Source: Farysia itapuensis (taxonomy: Eukaryota > Basidiomycota > Ustilaginomycetes > Ustilaginales > Ustilaginaceae). From it: a stretch of 64,000 nt of DNA. The notes under the pieces were generated by a model. That model worked only from the letters and a program-made list of their open reading frames with translations, was not told the DNA's origin and ran no database searches. A program made the translations under genes and the position numbers. The stretch spans positions 118,520-182,519 of the forward strand of contig JALBYC010000021.1 of NCBI GenBank assembly GCA_023212645.1. The letters are read 5' to 3'. Positions 39,003 through 48,279 of this stretch are shown in pieces. The first letter of the stretch is position 1, and every line of letters starts with the position of its first letter.

Positions 39003-39032
39003 CACGCGCCCACGCAACCACGCAATCACGCA
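39003..39032. repeat. CACGC element repeated at exact 8-bp spacing in the LCL2/NAF1 promoter
   Basis: CACGC starts at 39003, 39011, 39019 and 39027, that is, four copies in register at 8 bp. Two copies with the same spacing occur at 50902 and 50910 before the HSD10-like gene. Confidence 0.65.
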
Positions 39033-39175
39033 GCAACGCTTGACGGCTGGCGGCTTGCCTCCGAGTTCCGTGTTCCGAGATATAGGGGAAATTTTTCCCA
39101 GATCAACTTGCAATTCTGCGTGGAGGCTCTGCATTCCGTAGATCTGGCTCCAATACTCCGTAGGACGCATACGAC

Positions 39176-41521
39176 ATGCATGAAGTTCAGCCCAGCGAGT
39201 CTAACGATAGGCACTATACTGAAGAGCCATCCAAAAATATCCTAGACGAGGTTCCGCCTGTCGCAAGCGAAGCGTCTACAACTGCAGACGCTGAGAAAGA
39301 TGAAGATGCACAAGATCTCGAACAAGACAACACCGCCGACATAGAGTCCTCCACGGGCGCAGGTTTGGCATTGATATCAACGAGCGCTCACGGGGAAGCC
39401 GAACGAGACTTTGTAGCCCCTGACATCGAGCATATTGTCTCGACAGGTGCCGCCCAGGATCGGACTGCGTCGGCAGAGGCACTCCGGGAACTTGTCAACA
39501 AAGCTCGGCAAGAGACGGGGCAAGCTCGCGATCCTTTACCACCTGGATTTGACGGTGATCCACCTTCTCAATCTGAGCCGATTCAGCCACGCCGAAATGG
39601 TCCCTCTCGAGCTGCAAAGACAAAGGACACAAGCCAAGCGCAAAACTGTGATGAGTCTTCTGATGTCAAAGCATCCCTGCAGAGCAGCGGTGACAATGGC
39701 GTATCGACACTTTCAGAAGCGAACATCAGCAGCAGTGCTACTGCGAAGCATGAAGATGCTCCCTCACATCAGAGCGACTCAGATTCAGATGACTCCGAAT
39801 CTTTGTCGTCATCATCAAGCAGCGAGGACGACGGTTCCGTAAGCATCGTTGCGCCGGCAGATGATGCTGATAATGACGATGACGATGAAGACGGAGCACC
39901 TGGCACCTCATTGGCTCCAGCCACAAAGAATGAAATTCTCGCGCCTGAGGTTGATCTCCCGATGGTGCAAGAGCTCAGCGAAGCTGAGAGAGCGACAGTC
40001 AAACCACTTGGCCGACTACACTCCATCGTCGACAGTGTTGTGGTTGTCGAGCAAGAGACACACAAAACAAACGACGCTGACACGTCGAAGTTAAAGCACG
40101 GCGAGCTTCCTGTTGACAGCACTGGTCGCCGAGGAGAGAGTGCAGAAGAATACAGTGTCGTCGACACCGGCAGTCTGCTTTGCTTCGAGGATGGAAAGGT
40201 ACTTGGACTGGTTTTCGAGACATTTGGCTCGATCCATAGCCCACTGTACTCGATCCGATTCGCGTCCGCAAGCGCAATAGACAAGCAGGTCGTTCGCATA
40301 GGTAGAGCTGTATTTTATCTTCCAGGACAGAGCACGTACGTAATGACCCGACATCTGCGTGCAATGAAGGGCAGTGATGCCAGCAACATCTACGATGAAG
40401 AGGTAGGCGAGGACGAAGTTGACTACTCGGACGACGAAGCAGAGGCGGAAGCCAAGCGGAGAGCTAAAGCAATGCGAGGTGGAAAGACAGACGAAAATGG
40501 CAATGCACTCCCCAACAATCGCTCAAACAAGCGTCAGAAGCAAGGCAACGGCTCCGCGCAGGTTCAGCAGCAACGATGGCTGCAAAAGCAGCCACTGCCA
40601 CCACATCCGTTGCCACCAAGAAATGGTGGGCATGCTGGGCCTTCGGGACGAGCGTCGCTACCTCAAAAGCCTATCAAAGGCTTGCCAACACGGCCCATGT
40701 TCGATCACGACAGTGCAGCGCTTCCATATGGTGACGCAGATATCGACGATGGAAACAAGGTGCGTCATCGCAGACTTTCCAGTGCATCGATCAGCTCGCT
40801 CCCGCCAAAACCAGCGAGTCTTGTATCAGGAACGCCACAAACACATCGTCGTCAGCCGACGCTGCCCTCCATCTCTCCCCCACAAGCTCAAGGTGTGGCA
40901 TCTGTGTCCGCTTCTCCAGTCTCGTATCAGATGCCAACAGCATCGTACAACACTCATGCTGCGCAGAACTGGTACACTAGTAATACACGTCTGCCTGCCG
41001 TCGCCCATGCACCTCAGATGCTTGTCCATGGAACTCAGCATGGCTCGACGCACCAAGCTGGGCATTACAATCCCCAATTTGCAGCATATTGGCAACATCA
41101 GCAACATACGCCTTGGTTCGGTAGCGCGCCTTACCAGCATCCACATAGTTCACATCCATCGACACAGGCGCAGCACCACCACCAAGCAGCTGTACCTCCA
41201 CCTCAGACTCATCAAGTCCAGCAGCAGCCTTTTGCCTACGTGCAGTCTGGCCATGCACAGACGTCAGCACAGTGGAACGGGTATCAGTACCCATCGCAGT
41301 ATCAAGTTTACCATACAACTCAGGCAGCGCATCCGGTCACTGCTTCTGCGCCAAACGGGACGCAGTATCCGCCTCAACCCACCTCGTATGGAGTCCATCC
41401 TACCGGAAATGCTTCGCCCTCGTACAGTGGGTATGGTTACGGCCCTGCGGATCCTACGTCCCGAGCGTCTGACAGCTATGATCCTCGCAGCCCATCCATG
41501 AACAACAAGGCTGGGTCGTAG
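39176..41521 (+). CDS. NAF1: NAF1, H/ACA snoRNP assembly factor
   Basis: A 781-residue Naf1, which binds the Cbf5 pseudouridine synthase and loads it onto H/ACA RNAs before being replaced by Gar1. The Gar1/Naf1 core lies at about residues 257-400: VKPLGRLHSIVDSVVVVEQE, a Ser-rich loop, then DTGSLLCFEDGKVLGLVFET, FGSIHSPLYSIRF and RAVFYLPGQSTYV. The N-terminal 250 residues are acidic with Ser/Asp runs. The C-terminal ~330 residues are Pro/Gln/His/Tyr-rich, as in other Naf1 proteins. The core is followed by DEEVGEDEVDYSDDEAEAEAK, a known family feature. ATG at 39176; single exon. Converges on AP-3 beta with 93 bases between stops. Confidence 0.92.
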   Translation: MHEVQPSESNDRHYTEEPSKNILDEVPPVASEASTTADAEKDEDAQDLEQDNTADIESSTGAGLALISTSAHGEAERDFVAPDIEHIVSTGAAQDRTASAEALRELVNKARQETGQARDPLPPGFDGDPPSQSEPIQPRRNGPSRAAKTKDTSQAQNCDESSDVKASLQSSGDNGVSTLSEANISSSATAKHEDAPSHQSDSDSDDSESLSSSSSSEDDGSVSIVAPADDADNDDDDEDGAPGTSLAPATKNEILAPEVDLPMVQELSEAERATVKPLGRLHSIVDSVVVVEQETHKTNDADTSKLKHGELPVDSTGRRGESAEEYSVVDTGSLLCFEDGKVLGLVFETFGSIHSPLYSIRFASASAIDKQVVRIGRAVFYLPGQSTYVMTRHLRAMKGSDASNIYDEEVGEDEVDYSDDEAEAEAKRRAKAMRGGKTDENGNALPNNRSNKRQKQGNGSAQVQQQRWLQKQPLPPHPLPPRNGGHAGPSGRASLPQKPIKGLPTRPMFDHDSAALPYGDADIDDGNKVRHRRLSSASISSLPPKPASLVSGTPQTHRRQPTLPSISPPQAQGVASVSASPVSYQMPTASYNTHAAQNWYTSNTRLPAVAHAPQMLVHGTQHGSTHQAGHYNPQFAAYWQHQQHTPWFGSAPYQHPHSSHPSTQAQHHHQAAVPPPQTHQVQQQPFAYVQSGHAQTSAQWNGYQYPSQYQVYHTTQAAHPVTASAPNGTQYPPQPTSYGVHPTGNASPSYSGYGYGPADPTSRASDSYDPRSPSMNNKAGS

Positions 41522-41614
41522 TGTCACCTCGCATAGCTCGTGTCACTATTGTCATAATGTAGAAAAGAGCAAACAGTGCTATTACTGCGTAATTGCTCGA
41601 GCGAACATGTTGGT

Positions 41615-44584
41615 TCACTCGTCGCTGCTTTCTAAATCGCTTCTATCGCTATCACTTTCCTCTAATTCGTCTTCGGCGTGATCGGCTTCCCAGTTGTTTT
41701 GGGCGGCAAAGTCATCGTCCTCTGGAGCCGAATCGGACGATTCGTCCTCGTCTTCGTCTTCGCTTTCGTCTAGGAAGGAGTCGAGATCTTTGTACTTGGT
41801 ATGCTGTGCTTTCGCGGAGGGTGTGGCCGGGTCCAAGTCGACGGGAGTGATAGTACCACTTGCATTCGAAGGAGGAGCCCGTCTGTTGGATCTGTTCGAC
41901 GTGAGTACGACGGGTGCGTTCGAGGGCAAAGGTGCAACAAAGTCAGATGATGAGAAGGACTTGAGGTGCGAAATAGAGGTATTGGAAAGGGACGTGGTCT
42001 GCGTCGTGTAGGAAGTGGTGATTTCGGAAGGCTCACGCAGGTCCGATGATGTGGGTATATCTGTCCAACGTGGTAACTGCGTTGAGAGCCAACCTTTGAG
42101 GACTTTTCCTCCATAGACAAGCGAGAGCGTGCCAATCTCTGGGAAATTTGAATCTTCGTTGCCGCCGCTTTGTGTATTCGCGAGATACTGACTTGCTGAG
42201 ACGCTGCTGATCTCGCTTGTGACTGCATCTTGGTGATAAGGAAGTTTGCCTTGAAACATAATGTGAATAACTTGCTCTCGTCGTAGTCTGACTCCTTTGA
42301 GATCTGCGTCGGGATCTGTACCGGATTCGCCTACCGAGAGAGCGGCTTCGCTGATGGTATGTTGAATGAAGTCATCAGAGGTGGCAGGCGATGTCGGCTC
42401 TGCCTCTGACTCGCTGCTCTCACCCTTCTTGGGAAGCCTCGAGTCGAGATCAGCAAGAGGACTGGTAAGACCCTTGCAGAATCTAGCGCGATCGCGTACA
42501 TCAAAGTCTGAATCGTATCTGGCCATCTTCAGCACATAAAAGTGGAGCTTGGTTATGGTCGACATCAAATGCTTCGCTTTGTTTTGCTTCCCAAGCACTG
42601 ACGCGTGTGCACCTTCGAGCACCGTGGGAATGAAGGCGAATAACTTGGATGACAGCGTCAAGATGTGCAATTTGACAATCGAAGCCTCGTTGCTGAAATT
42701 GATGGCGCAGCGACGCAAGATATCTGGCAGAACAAGTTCAGCCAAGGTTCGCTGTTCTTTAGCGGATCCAGAGGGTGCAAGCGAGACAGCCATCTGCTTG
42801 TGTGCGTGTTGGCCTAAGAGCCAAAGAATACTAGCTCTAGCCACGGGATGCAAGATTGCACCTTTTCCGAGCACCTTTTGCACTGCTTTCTTTTTCTTTT
42901 TACCACCATCACCTGCAGACGCCTCTGTGTTTGTCGGCTTGAGGGGCGTTCCAAAGAGTAGAGCTGCTAGACGGTAGATAATGGCAGCCGCCTTGTCGCT
43001 GCTCTCGACATCAAGCGCCTCTCCAGACTGAATCAAGTCTTTGACAACAGAGACAACTCGAGCAATTACAACATCCTTCACTGGCAGCCCGGTCTTGCGT
43101 TTTTTCAGAAGCCCGAGCAGGGCAGCAAGACATTTCGAATTGCTTGCAAAATCTCGTCGCGAGGCCAGCTGACCTAGACAGGACACCGCATGGACCGCTA
43201 CCCGTTCCTCTGGTGACCTGAAATGCGCCACGAGCTCGGCAAAGACCAGTGGCGAATTATCTTTCGTGCAGACAGTGACAAGGATGTCGAGTTTGAGATG
43301 TGAGACATGTACAGGCTCTTCATGTGACGCAGCCAGAAAGAAAGACGTAACGTGAGACGCGAAAAGTTTCTGGTCGCGCTTGGCCATGGTGAGGATGTTG
43401 AGCAGGACAACGTAAGTGATGTCAAAAGAAGAACGCAAAATGCGTAGCAACGGTCTGACCAGCAAGTGGAACTGAGAGGGAAGTGACAGATGGTAGTTCA
43501 AGCGCACAGCACCCATGACTACTGCAGCATTTCGACTGCTGAGCAGATTGCGTGTCTTGGTCAAGAGGAGGTACAGGTCTTGATCCATATCGAGATCTTT
43601 TGGCCCTTGCCTTGGGGCCATCAATGCATTTTGTCTCTGGAATGCAGCTGTGACAGCCGAAGTTTCGCTGGAGAGAAATGATTCCAGGCCGTCAGGATCT
43701 CGATCTTGCTGAATATGAGGAGAACCGGAAGGTTCTTGTTGTTTGCTGGCCTGCGACGTCGCTTCAGGATTCGGACGTTCTGCTGTGACAATCTTTTCCG
43801 AAGGTTTGACAAAGTTGGCTCTTGCATATCGAGATAAGACTTGCATCGCCGTGACTTGGCTCCACTCATCCATGTCTGACAGTGCGTGGCAGATCTTTCG
43901 ATAGTCATGGTGGAGAAGACCCCATCTCTCGGGACAGACTTGCTGGAATGCAGAGAGAGCTGCGCCCAATACAAACGGGGACTTGTCGGCAAGAAGTGTG
44001 GTGAGGCTTTCCAAAAGTACTGTGAGCTGAGTAGAGTCAATCTGAAAGCACTTGGGTATAGCCAATGCAGCAATCTTGCGTACGTAAGGGTTTGGATCGC
44101 GAGTGGCTTTCGAGAGGGCCATCACAACGATGGGCGTGACCATACGGTTTTTAATACTGCTCAGAACCCGAAGTGCCATGGCACGAAGTAAAGGGCTTGG
44201 GTCTGACAAGTCTCGCTGAAAGCTGTTGATGCTGAGCAGAGTGAGGTCGGGGTTGGTGTTTGCATAGCGCAGGAGGACGATATAGACGAGCTTACGCACA
44301 TCCAGGTTGGAACAGGAAGTCAGCTTGAGAACCGCTGGCAAAAATTGAGAAGCATCGCGACCTTTTGAGATCATGGCTACGATGCGAGTGAGAGCAATGA
44401 TTCTGTCTTCATCTCTGCTAGAGTCTATTTGGACCGAGATGGTAGCCAACGTATTGTCCGATGTGTCGAGGTACTTTGCCGAACCGACGCCTCCAACCAG
44501 TCCCTTGAGCGCAGCAATGGCATCTTCTGACGTCTCTGAGAGAAATGCCAGGGCTCGCGACGAGTTCGAGTACGCCGACGTCAT
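41615..44584 (-). CDS. APL6: AP-3 adaptor complex beta subunit
   Basis: A 989-residue beta3 adaptin. AP-3 sorts cargo from the Golgi or endosomes to the vacuole. The N-terminal trunk of HEAT/ARM repeats is typical (ISKGRDASQFLPAVLKLTSC; VRKLVYIVLLRYANTNPDL; PYVRKIAALAIPKCF). The mid-section has the RNLLSSRNAAVVMGAVRLNY segment and later KKKKKAVQKVLGKGAILHP. The C-terminal ~60 residues are an acidic Ser/Asp/Glu tail, equivalent to the hinge; no appendage (ear) domain follows, as in many fungal beta3 subunits. ATG at 44584 is the first in frame; no intron. Shares a 298-bp divergent promoter with the kelch gene. Confidence 0.93.
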   Translation of the reverse strand: MTSAYSNSSRALAFLSETSEDAIAALKGLVGGVGSAKYLDTSDNTLATISVQIDSSRDEDRIIALTRIVAMISKGRDASQFLPAVLKLTSCSNLDVRKLVYIVLLRYANTNPDLTLLSINSFQRDLSDPSPLLRAMALRVLSSIKNRMVTPIVVMALSKATRDPNPYVRKIAALAIPKCFQIDSTQLTVLLESLTTLLADKSPFVLGAALSAFQQVCPERWGLLHHDYRKICHALSDMDEWSQVTAMQVLSRYARANFVKPSEKIVTAERPNPEATSQASKQQEPSGSPHIQQDRDPDGLESFLSSETSAVTAAFQRQNALMAPRQGPKDLDMDQDLYLLLTKTRNLLSSRNAAVVMGAVRLNYHLSLPSQFHLLVRPLLRILRSSFDITYVVLLNILTMAKRDQKLFASHVTSFFLAASHEEPVHVSHLKLDILVTVCTKDNSPLVFAELVAHFRSPEERVAVHAVSCLGQLASRRDFASNSKCLAALLGLLKKRKTGLPVKDVVIARVVSVVKDLIQSGEALDVESSDKAAAIIYRLAALLFGTPLKPTNTEASAGDGGKKKKKAVQKVLGKGAILHPVARASILWLLGQHAHKQMAVSLAPSGSAKEQRTLAELVLPDILRRCAINFSNEASIVKLHILTLSSKLFAFIPTVLEGAHASVLGKQNKAKHLMSTITKLHFYVLKMARYDSDFDVRDRARFCKGLTSPLADLDSRLPKKGESSESEAEPTSPATSDDFIQHTISEAALSVGESGTDPDADLKGVRLRREQVIHIMFQGKLPYHQDAVTSEISSVSASQYLANTQSGGNEDSNFPEIGTLSLVYGGKVLKGWLSTQLPRWTDIPTSSDLREPSEITTSYTTQTTSLSNTSISHLKSFSSSDFVAPLPSNAPVVLTSNRSNRRAPPSNASGTITPVDLDPATPSAKAQHTKYKDLDSFLDESEDEDEDESSDSAPEDDDFAAQNNWEADHAEDELEESDSDRSDLESSDE

Positions 44585-44882
44585 CGCATGCGCTGTCGCT
44601 GGTGCGGTGGGAAACGGTGGTCGAGCAACCAGAAGCTTTTGACGTTTCGACAGTTACGTTTTTCGATTTTCGACAGCCTGCTCTGTAAGGCCGTCATTTT
44701 GCCAAATAACACATGTACACACACGCACGCGAGACGCACAACATCTCAAGAGCATCAACGTGATCTCCTTTTCTTTCTCGGACAGCTTAGTTGAAGCACG
44801 CTCGCCAGCGATCAGGCAGCTGAGTTGGCAGCTGATACATGCTCAGTGACTAAATTGTGCTTTTGTCTGTTGCCACCGCACA

Positions 44883-47216
44883 ATGTCCGGCAGCTATAGT
44901 CACCACAACGGCACACGTCCTCATCGCGACTCGCCACTAAATGCCACAAGCGATGTCGGCGTGTCATCTCCTTCCCTCAGAGAAGCTCTCCAGTTTGGAA
45001 GTCCTGCTATGAGCCATGACTCATTTCCAGCCACCTCAGTTCAAGCACTTGGGAACAACCTTGCCCAATCTCAGCCCCTGATTCGCAACTCGTCGAGTGC
45101 TAGCACCAGCTCTACCTCCCATTCGGGCGCTTCTGCTCCCTATCAGCAAAGTGAACGTTCATCCGCTCGGTCGTATCATCTAGCTCAGTACCCAACACAA
45201 AGGGAAGGCCTATCTCGTACATCAGCACAAGCCTCATCGAGCTCCTTTGCTGGCCGTACCTCAGGCGACTATCAGGAAGAGCTTTACAACAACTCGCCTC
45301 AAGATAATTACCACGACGAAGCCTCGTCTCGTAATCGAGCTATCAGTCATGCCTCGCTGAGCAAGCCTCACACGTCCCACGCGCCCCGTTTGGGCTCACA
45401 CAAATTCATTGTCGCTGAGAGCCAGGGCGCTCTACATGCAAATAGAAGTGGCGACGAGTATCTGATGGAGGACCCAGACGGCTATCACGATGGCGAAGTC
45501 GAGCGCTTCTTCGAGAGAGACGTAGACCCCGAGAGCACCGAGCTGCATCGCGAAAGAACCTCATCGTCACAACAATCGGACCGGAAGCCAAGTCTCTCTC
45601 CCCTGGCCGCAATGCCGCACGATCAGACAGTATTGGATCAAGCTGCTGAGCCAGTTGAAATTCTCGGTCAAACTTTGAGTCGCAATCGCCTTCAAGCTCT
45701 TCAGCCAGATCTTTCGAATCCTGCTCTATCTGCAGCAGCAGCTGCCGCTACCGTACAGACCAAAGCCTCGAAGACCAGCTCGTCCGACGGGCAGCACATG
45801 CTACCAACGTCCACTCACAATCATTCGCAAGTGGCCTCGGCCTCGGCTCTCTTCAACAATGGATCACCACACATCTCACACTCGACCGCCGAAACAAGTT
45901 CCGTGCACCAACAGCAGCAGTCTCCAGCGGCCAGTACGAGGCCAGCCTCAAAAGTCCCCTCCAAGATGAGGGAAGCGGAACATTCGGAAGCGCCGCGCGA
46001 AGGTGCGATACAGAAACATGTAGCCACATCTGCCTCGTCTGGTACAGTGCTTCGTAGCGCAAACGGTCTGGATTCTGCAGCGCGCGAAAAGCGGGTCAAA
46101 GAGAGGACCGACAAGACGGCGACGTCGAGATCCAAAGATCCTCTGCGATCAAGTCGATCAGAGACTTTTGGCACGCACCGAGCACTCAAATCGGCTCATC
46201 GCAACTTGCCTCAGCTTCCATCGGCCTCAAACGTCAAACCTGCTCCTCCACCTGCCATGTACTGGTCCAAGGTGCCTGTCCATGGTGACATTCCCAAGCG
46301 TAGCTTCAGGGCACACACCACAAGTCTTTCGGATGAGATACTCTGGCTGTTTGGCGGTTGTGACAGCAGAGGCTGCTTCCGAGACTTGTGGTGCTTTGAT
46401 ACCGAAACCATGTGCTGGTCAAAGCCGAAGGTCACTGGCGACATCCCTCCTGCTCGACGTGCGCACTCTGCCACTATGTTCAACAAACGTCTCTTTGTCT
46501 TTGCCGGCGGCGACGGTCCCAACTACTTCAACGATTTGTACATCTTTGACACGATCTCATTGCGATGGTCTAAACCCGAAGTATTTGGCACGCCACCAAG
46601 TCCCCGTCGAGCTCACACTTGCAACTATTACGAAGGCCAATTGGTCGTCTTTGGTGGAGGCAACGGTATTGGAGCATTGAACGATGTGCATTTGCTTGAT
46701 GTCGCAGATATCACCCGTCTCGAATGGAAAAAAATGGAATGCAGCGGCAAGATTCCAATCGGCCGCGGATACCACACTACCAATCTTGTAGATGGCAAGC
46801 TCATCGTCATCGGCGGTAGCGACGGACACATGTCGTTCAACGACATTCACATTCTTCGTCTCGACACCAAAACATGGTATCAGGTAAAGACTGACGAAAT
46901 ACACAACAGGTTAGGACATACTGCTACCCAAGTTGGATCCTACCTTTTTGTGTTTGGGGGTCATGACAGCAAAGCGTACACTTCAGAGCTGCTTACGCTG
47001 AATCTTGTCAATCTCCAATGGGAATCTCGCAAAGTATGTGGGAAGAAACCCCTTGGCAGAGGCTACCACCAAGCCTGGCTGCGAGATTCGCGGCTGTTTG
47101 TTCACGGTGGATTCGATGGAAAGGACATCTTTGATGATCTGCACTACTTGGACCTCGCTGCATGCGCATATCTGCCGCAAATCACAAGTTTCAGTGTTGA
47201 GCTGGACGACGAATGA
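44883..47216 (+). CDS. Kelch-repeat protein
   Basis: 777 residues. Residues 1-455 are disordered and Ser/Gln/His-rich. Residues ~458-765 form six kelch repeats, each with a GG doublet: LWLFGGCDSRGCFRDLWCFD, LFVFAGGDGPNYFNDLYIFD, LVVFGGGNGIGALNDVHLLD, LIVIGGSDGHMSFNDIHILR, LFVFGGHDSKAYTSELLTLN and LFVHGGFDGKDIFDDLHYLD. Repeats of this type with a long disordered N-terminus occur in fungal polarity factors (Tea1/Kel1 class have the opposite order, kelch then coiled coil). There is no coiled coil here, so I do not assign a function. The ATG at 44883 is the first in frame, and the gene is single exon. Confidence 0.88.
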   Translation: MSGSYSHHNGTRPHRDSPLNATSDVGVSSPSLREALQFGSPAMSHDSFPATSVQALGNNLAQSQPLIRNSSSASTSSTSHSGASAPYQQSERSSARSYHLAQYPTQREGLSRTSAQASSSSFAGRTSGDYQEELYNNSPQDNYHDEASSRNRAISHASLSKPHTSHAPRLGSHKFIVAESQGALHANRSGDEYLMEDPDGYHDGEVERFFERDVDPESTELHRERTSSSQQSDRKPSLSPLAAMPHDQTVLDQAAEPVEILGQTLSRNRLQALQPDLSNPALSAAAAAATVQTKASKTSSSDGQHMLPTSTHNHSQVASASALFNNGSPHISHSTAETSSVHQQQQSPAASTRPASKVPSKMREAEHSEAPREGAIQKHVATSASSGTVLRSANGLDSAAREKRVKERTDKTATSRSKDPLRSSRSETFGTHRALKSAHRNLPQLPSASNVKPAPPPAMYWSKVPVHGDIPKRSFRAHTTSLSDEILWLFGGCDSRGCFRDLWCFDTETMCWSKPKVTGDIPPARRAHSATMFNKRLFVFAGGDGPNYFNDLYIFDTISLRWSKPEVFGTPPSPRRAHTCNYYEGQLVVFGGGNGIGALNDVHLLDVADITRLEWKKMECSGKIPIGRGYHTTNLVDGKLIVIGGSDGHMSFNDIHILRLDTKTWYQVKTDEIHNRLGHTATQVGSYLFVFGGHDSKAYTSELLTLNLVNLQWESRKVCGKKPLGRGYHQAWLRDSRLFVHGGFDGKDIFDDLHYLDLAACAYLPQITSFSVELDDE

Positions 47217-47283
47217 AGAGCGCGCACGCAAACCCCTCCGCTAATCATATTTCCGGCGCTTCCTTTTGCCTTACATTACCTCA

Positions 47284-48009
47284 TCACCATATGCTCACAT
47301 CAGCAATATACGTCGACTCACGGAATTCCCTAGAAGTGACAGGGCGAGGCTGCAGTTTGTAGGGCGACAGGACAGTTGCATCGGAATTTTTGACGCTGAC
47401 ACGGCTGTGTAGCGGTGGGTCCGGCGAAGTCTCCAGCAATCTCGACCGACCGCACGCCATAAGCGCCAGCGACTCATTGGTTGTAATGAAGTGAAAGAGT
47501 GGCGTCGCGAACTCCACCTGACAACGACACAGGCATTGTCTTCCCCCGAATGGCGATCCCTGGCGACAGTCACACGTTCTACCGCTTCATCAAATTCCGC
47601 GATGCTACACAACAGGTTTGCGAAAACAGAACCAAACAGACTGTAGGATATGATGGCCTGAACGAAGGATTGTTCTGGCAAAGTGACGAAAGGACTTAGG
47701 AAAACGGAACACGGGGAAAACAGTACATCAGAACAGCACCCGTTAACGTACAGACTTCGGCATGTTGGGACTGCTGCAAATGACAGCTCTCTTCGCTAGG
47801 CAGCACTGCATCAGGCTCATCATCTGGAGCATCTGCAGATGTGACTTGTTTACGAAATGAAGAAGTGTGCCATGTAAAGCGGGTGGTATTTGCAGGCATG
47901 GCCGATGCGCACCACGCTTGTCGATTTTGGTGGGAGAGCTGGATGTCATTGTCGCTCTCTTTCTACCAGATGAACTAGGGGCTGACGTGGGTGCCGCTGC
48001 CTTGTGCAT
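47284..48009 (-). CDS. Doubtful spliced gene, unrecognised product
   Basis: A 1-kb interval between the kelch gene and the secreted-protein gene holds coding-looking frames on the minus strand that can be joined only by splicing. The start ATG at 48009 gives MHKAAAPTSAPSSSGRKRAT. An intron with donor GTGCGC and acceptor GCAG would then join the frame containing APDDEPDAVLPSEESCHL. A further frame, EQSFVQAIISYSLFGSVFAN, runs to AEFDEA, and a 65-nt intron (GTAGAA...TCAG) then leads to VEFATPLFHFITTNESLALM and a stop at 47284. The middle junction has no good consensus donor. Its place, convergent with one neighbour and divergent from the other, fits the local gene rhythm. I recognise no family, and the exon model is tentative. 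Confidence 0.35.
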
Positions 48010-48098
48010 GACTACTCAGCAACGCTGCCAGCAATGACAACGGTGGGGACCTCTTTCATGTCGAGTACACAGCGTTTTCACTGTCAGCGCCAACAGAA

Positions 48099-48104
48099 TA
48101 TAAA
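48099..48104 (+). promoter_or_regulatory. TATA box of the secreted repeat protein
   Basis: TATAAA, 176 bases before the ATG, followed by a long C/T-rich leader with almost no ATG. This suggests a strong or inducible promoter. Confidence 0.5.
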
Positions 48105-48279
48105 GAAACATAGATCTTCGCCCTCTCCGCTTCTCGTCTCAAACCCCCCTCTCAGTCCTACTCGATCGATAGAGCTAGTCTCCTTCCATCAACATTCCAG
48201 GCAACAGCTCACTCGTACTTTCGTATCACTTTCTTTACAATATCTTGAAACCTGTCAGCAGCGCTAGCACAGTTTCGAG

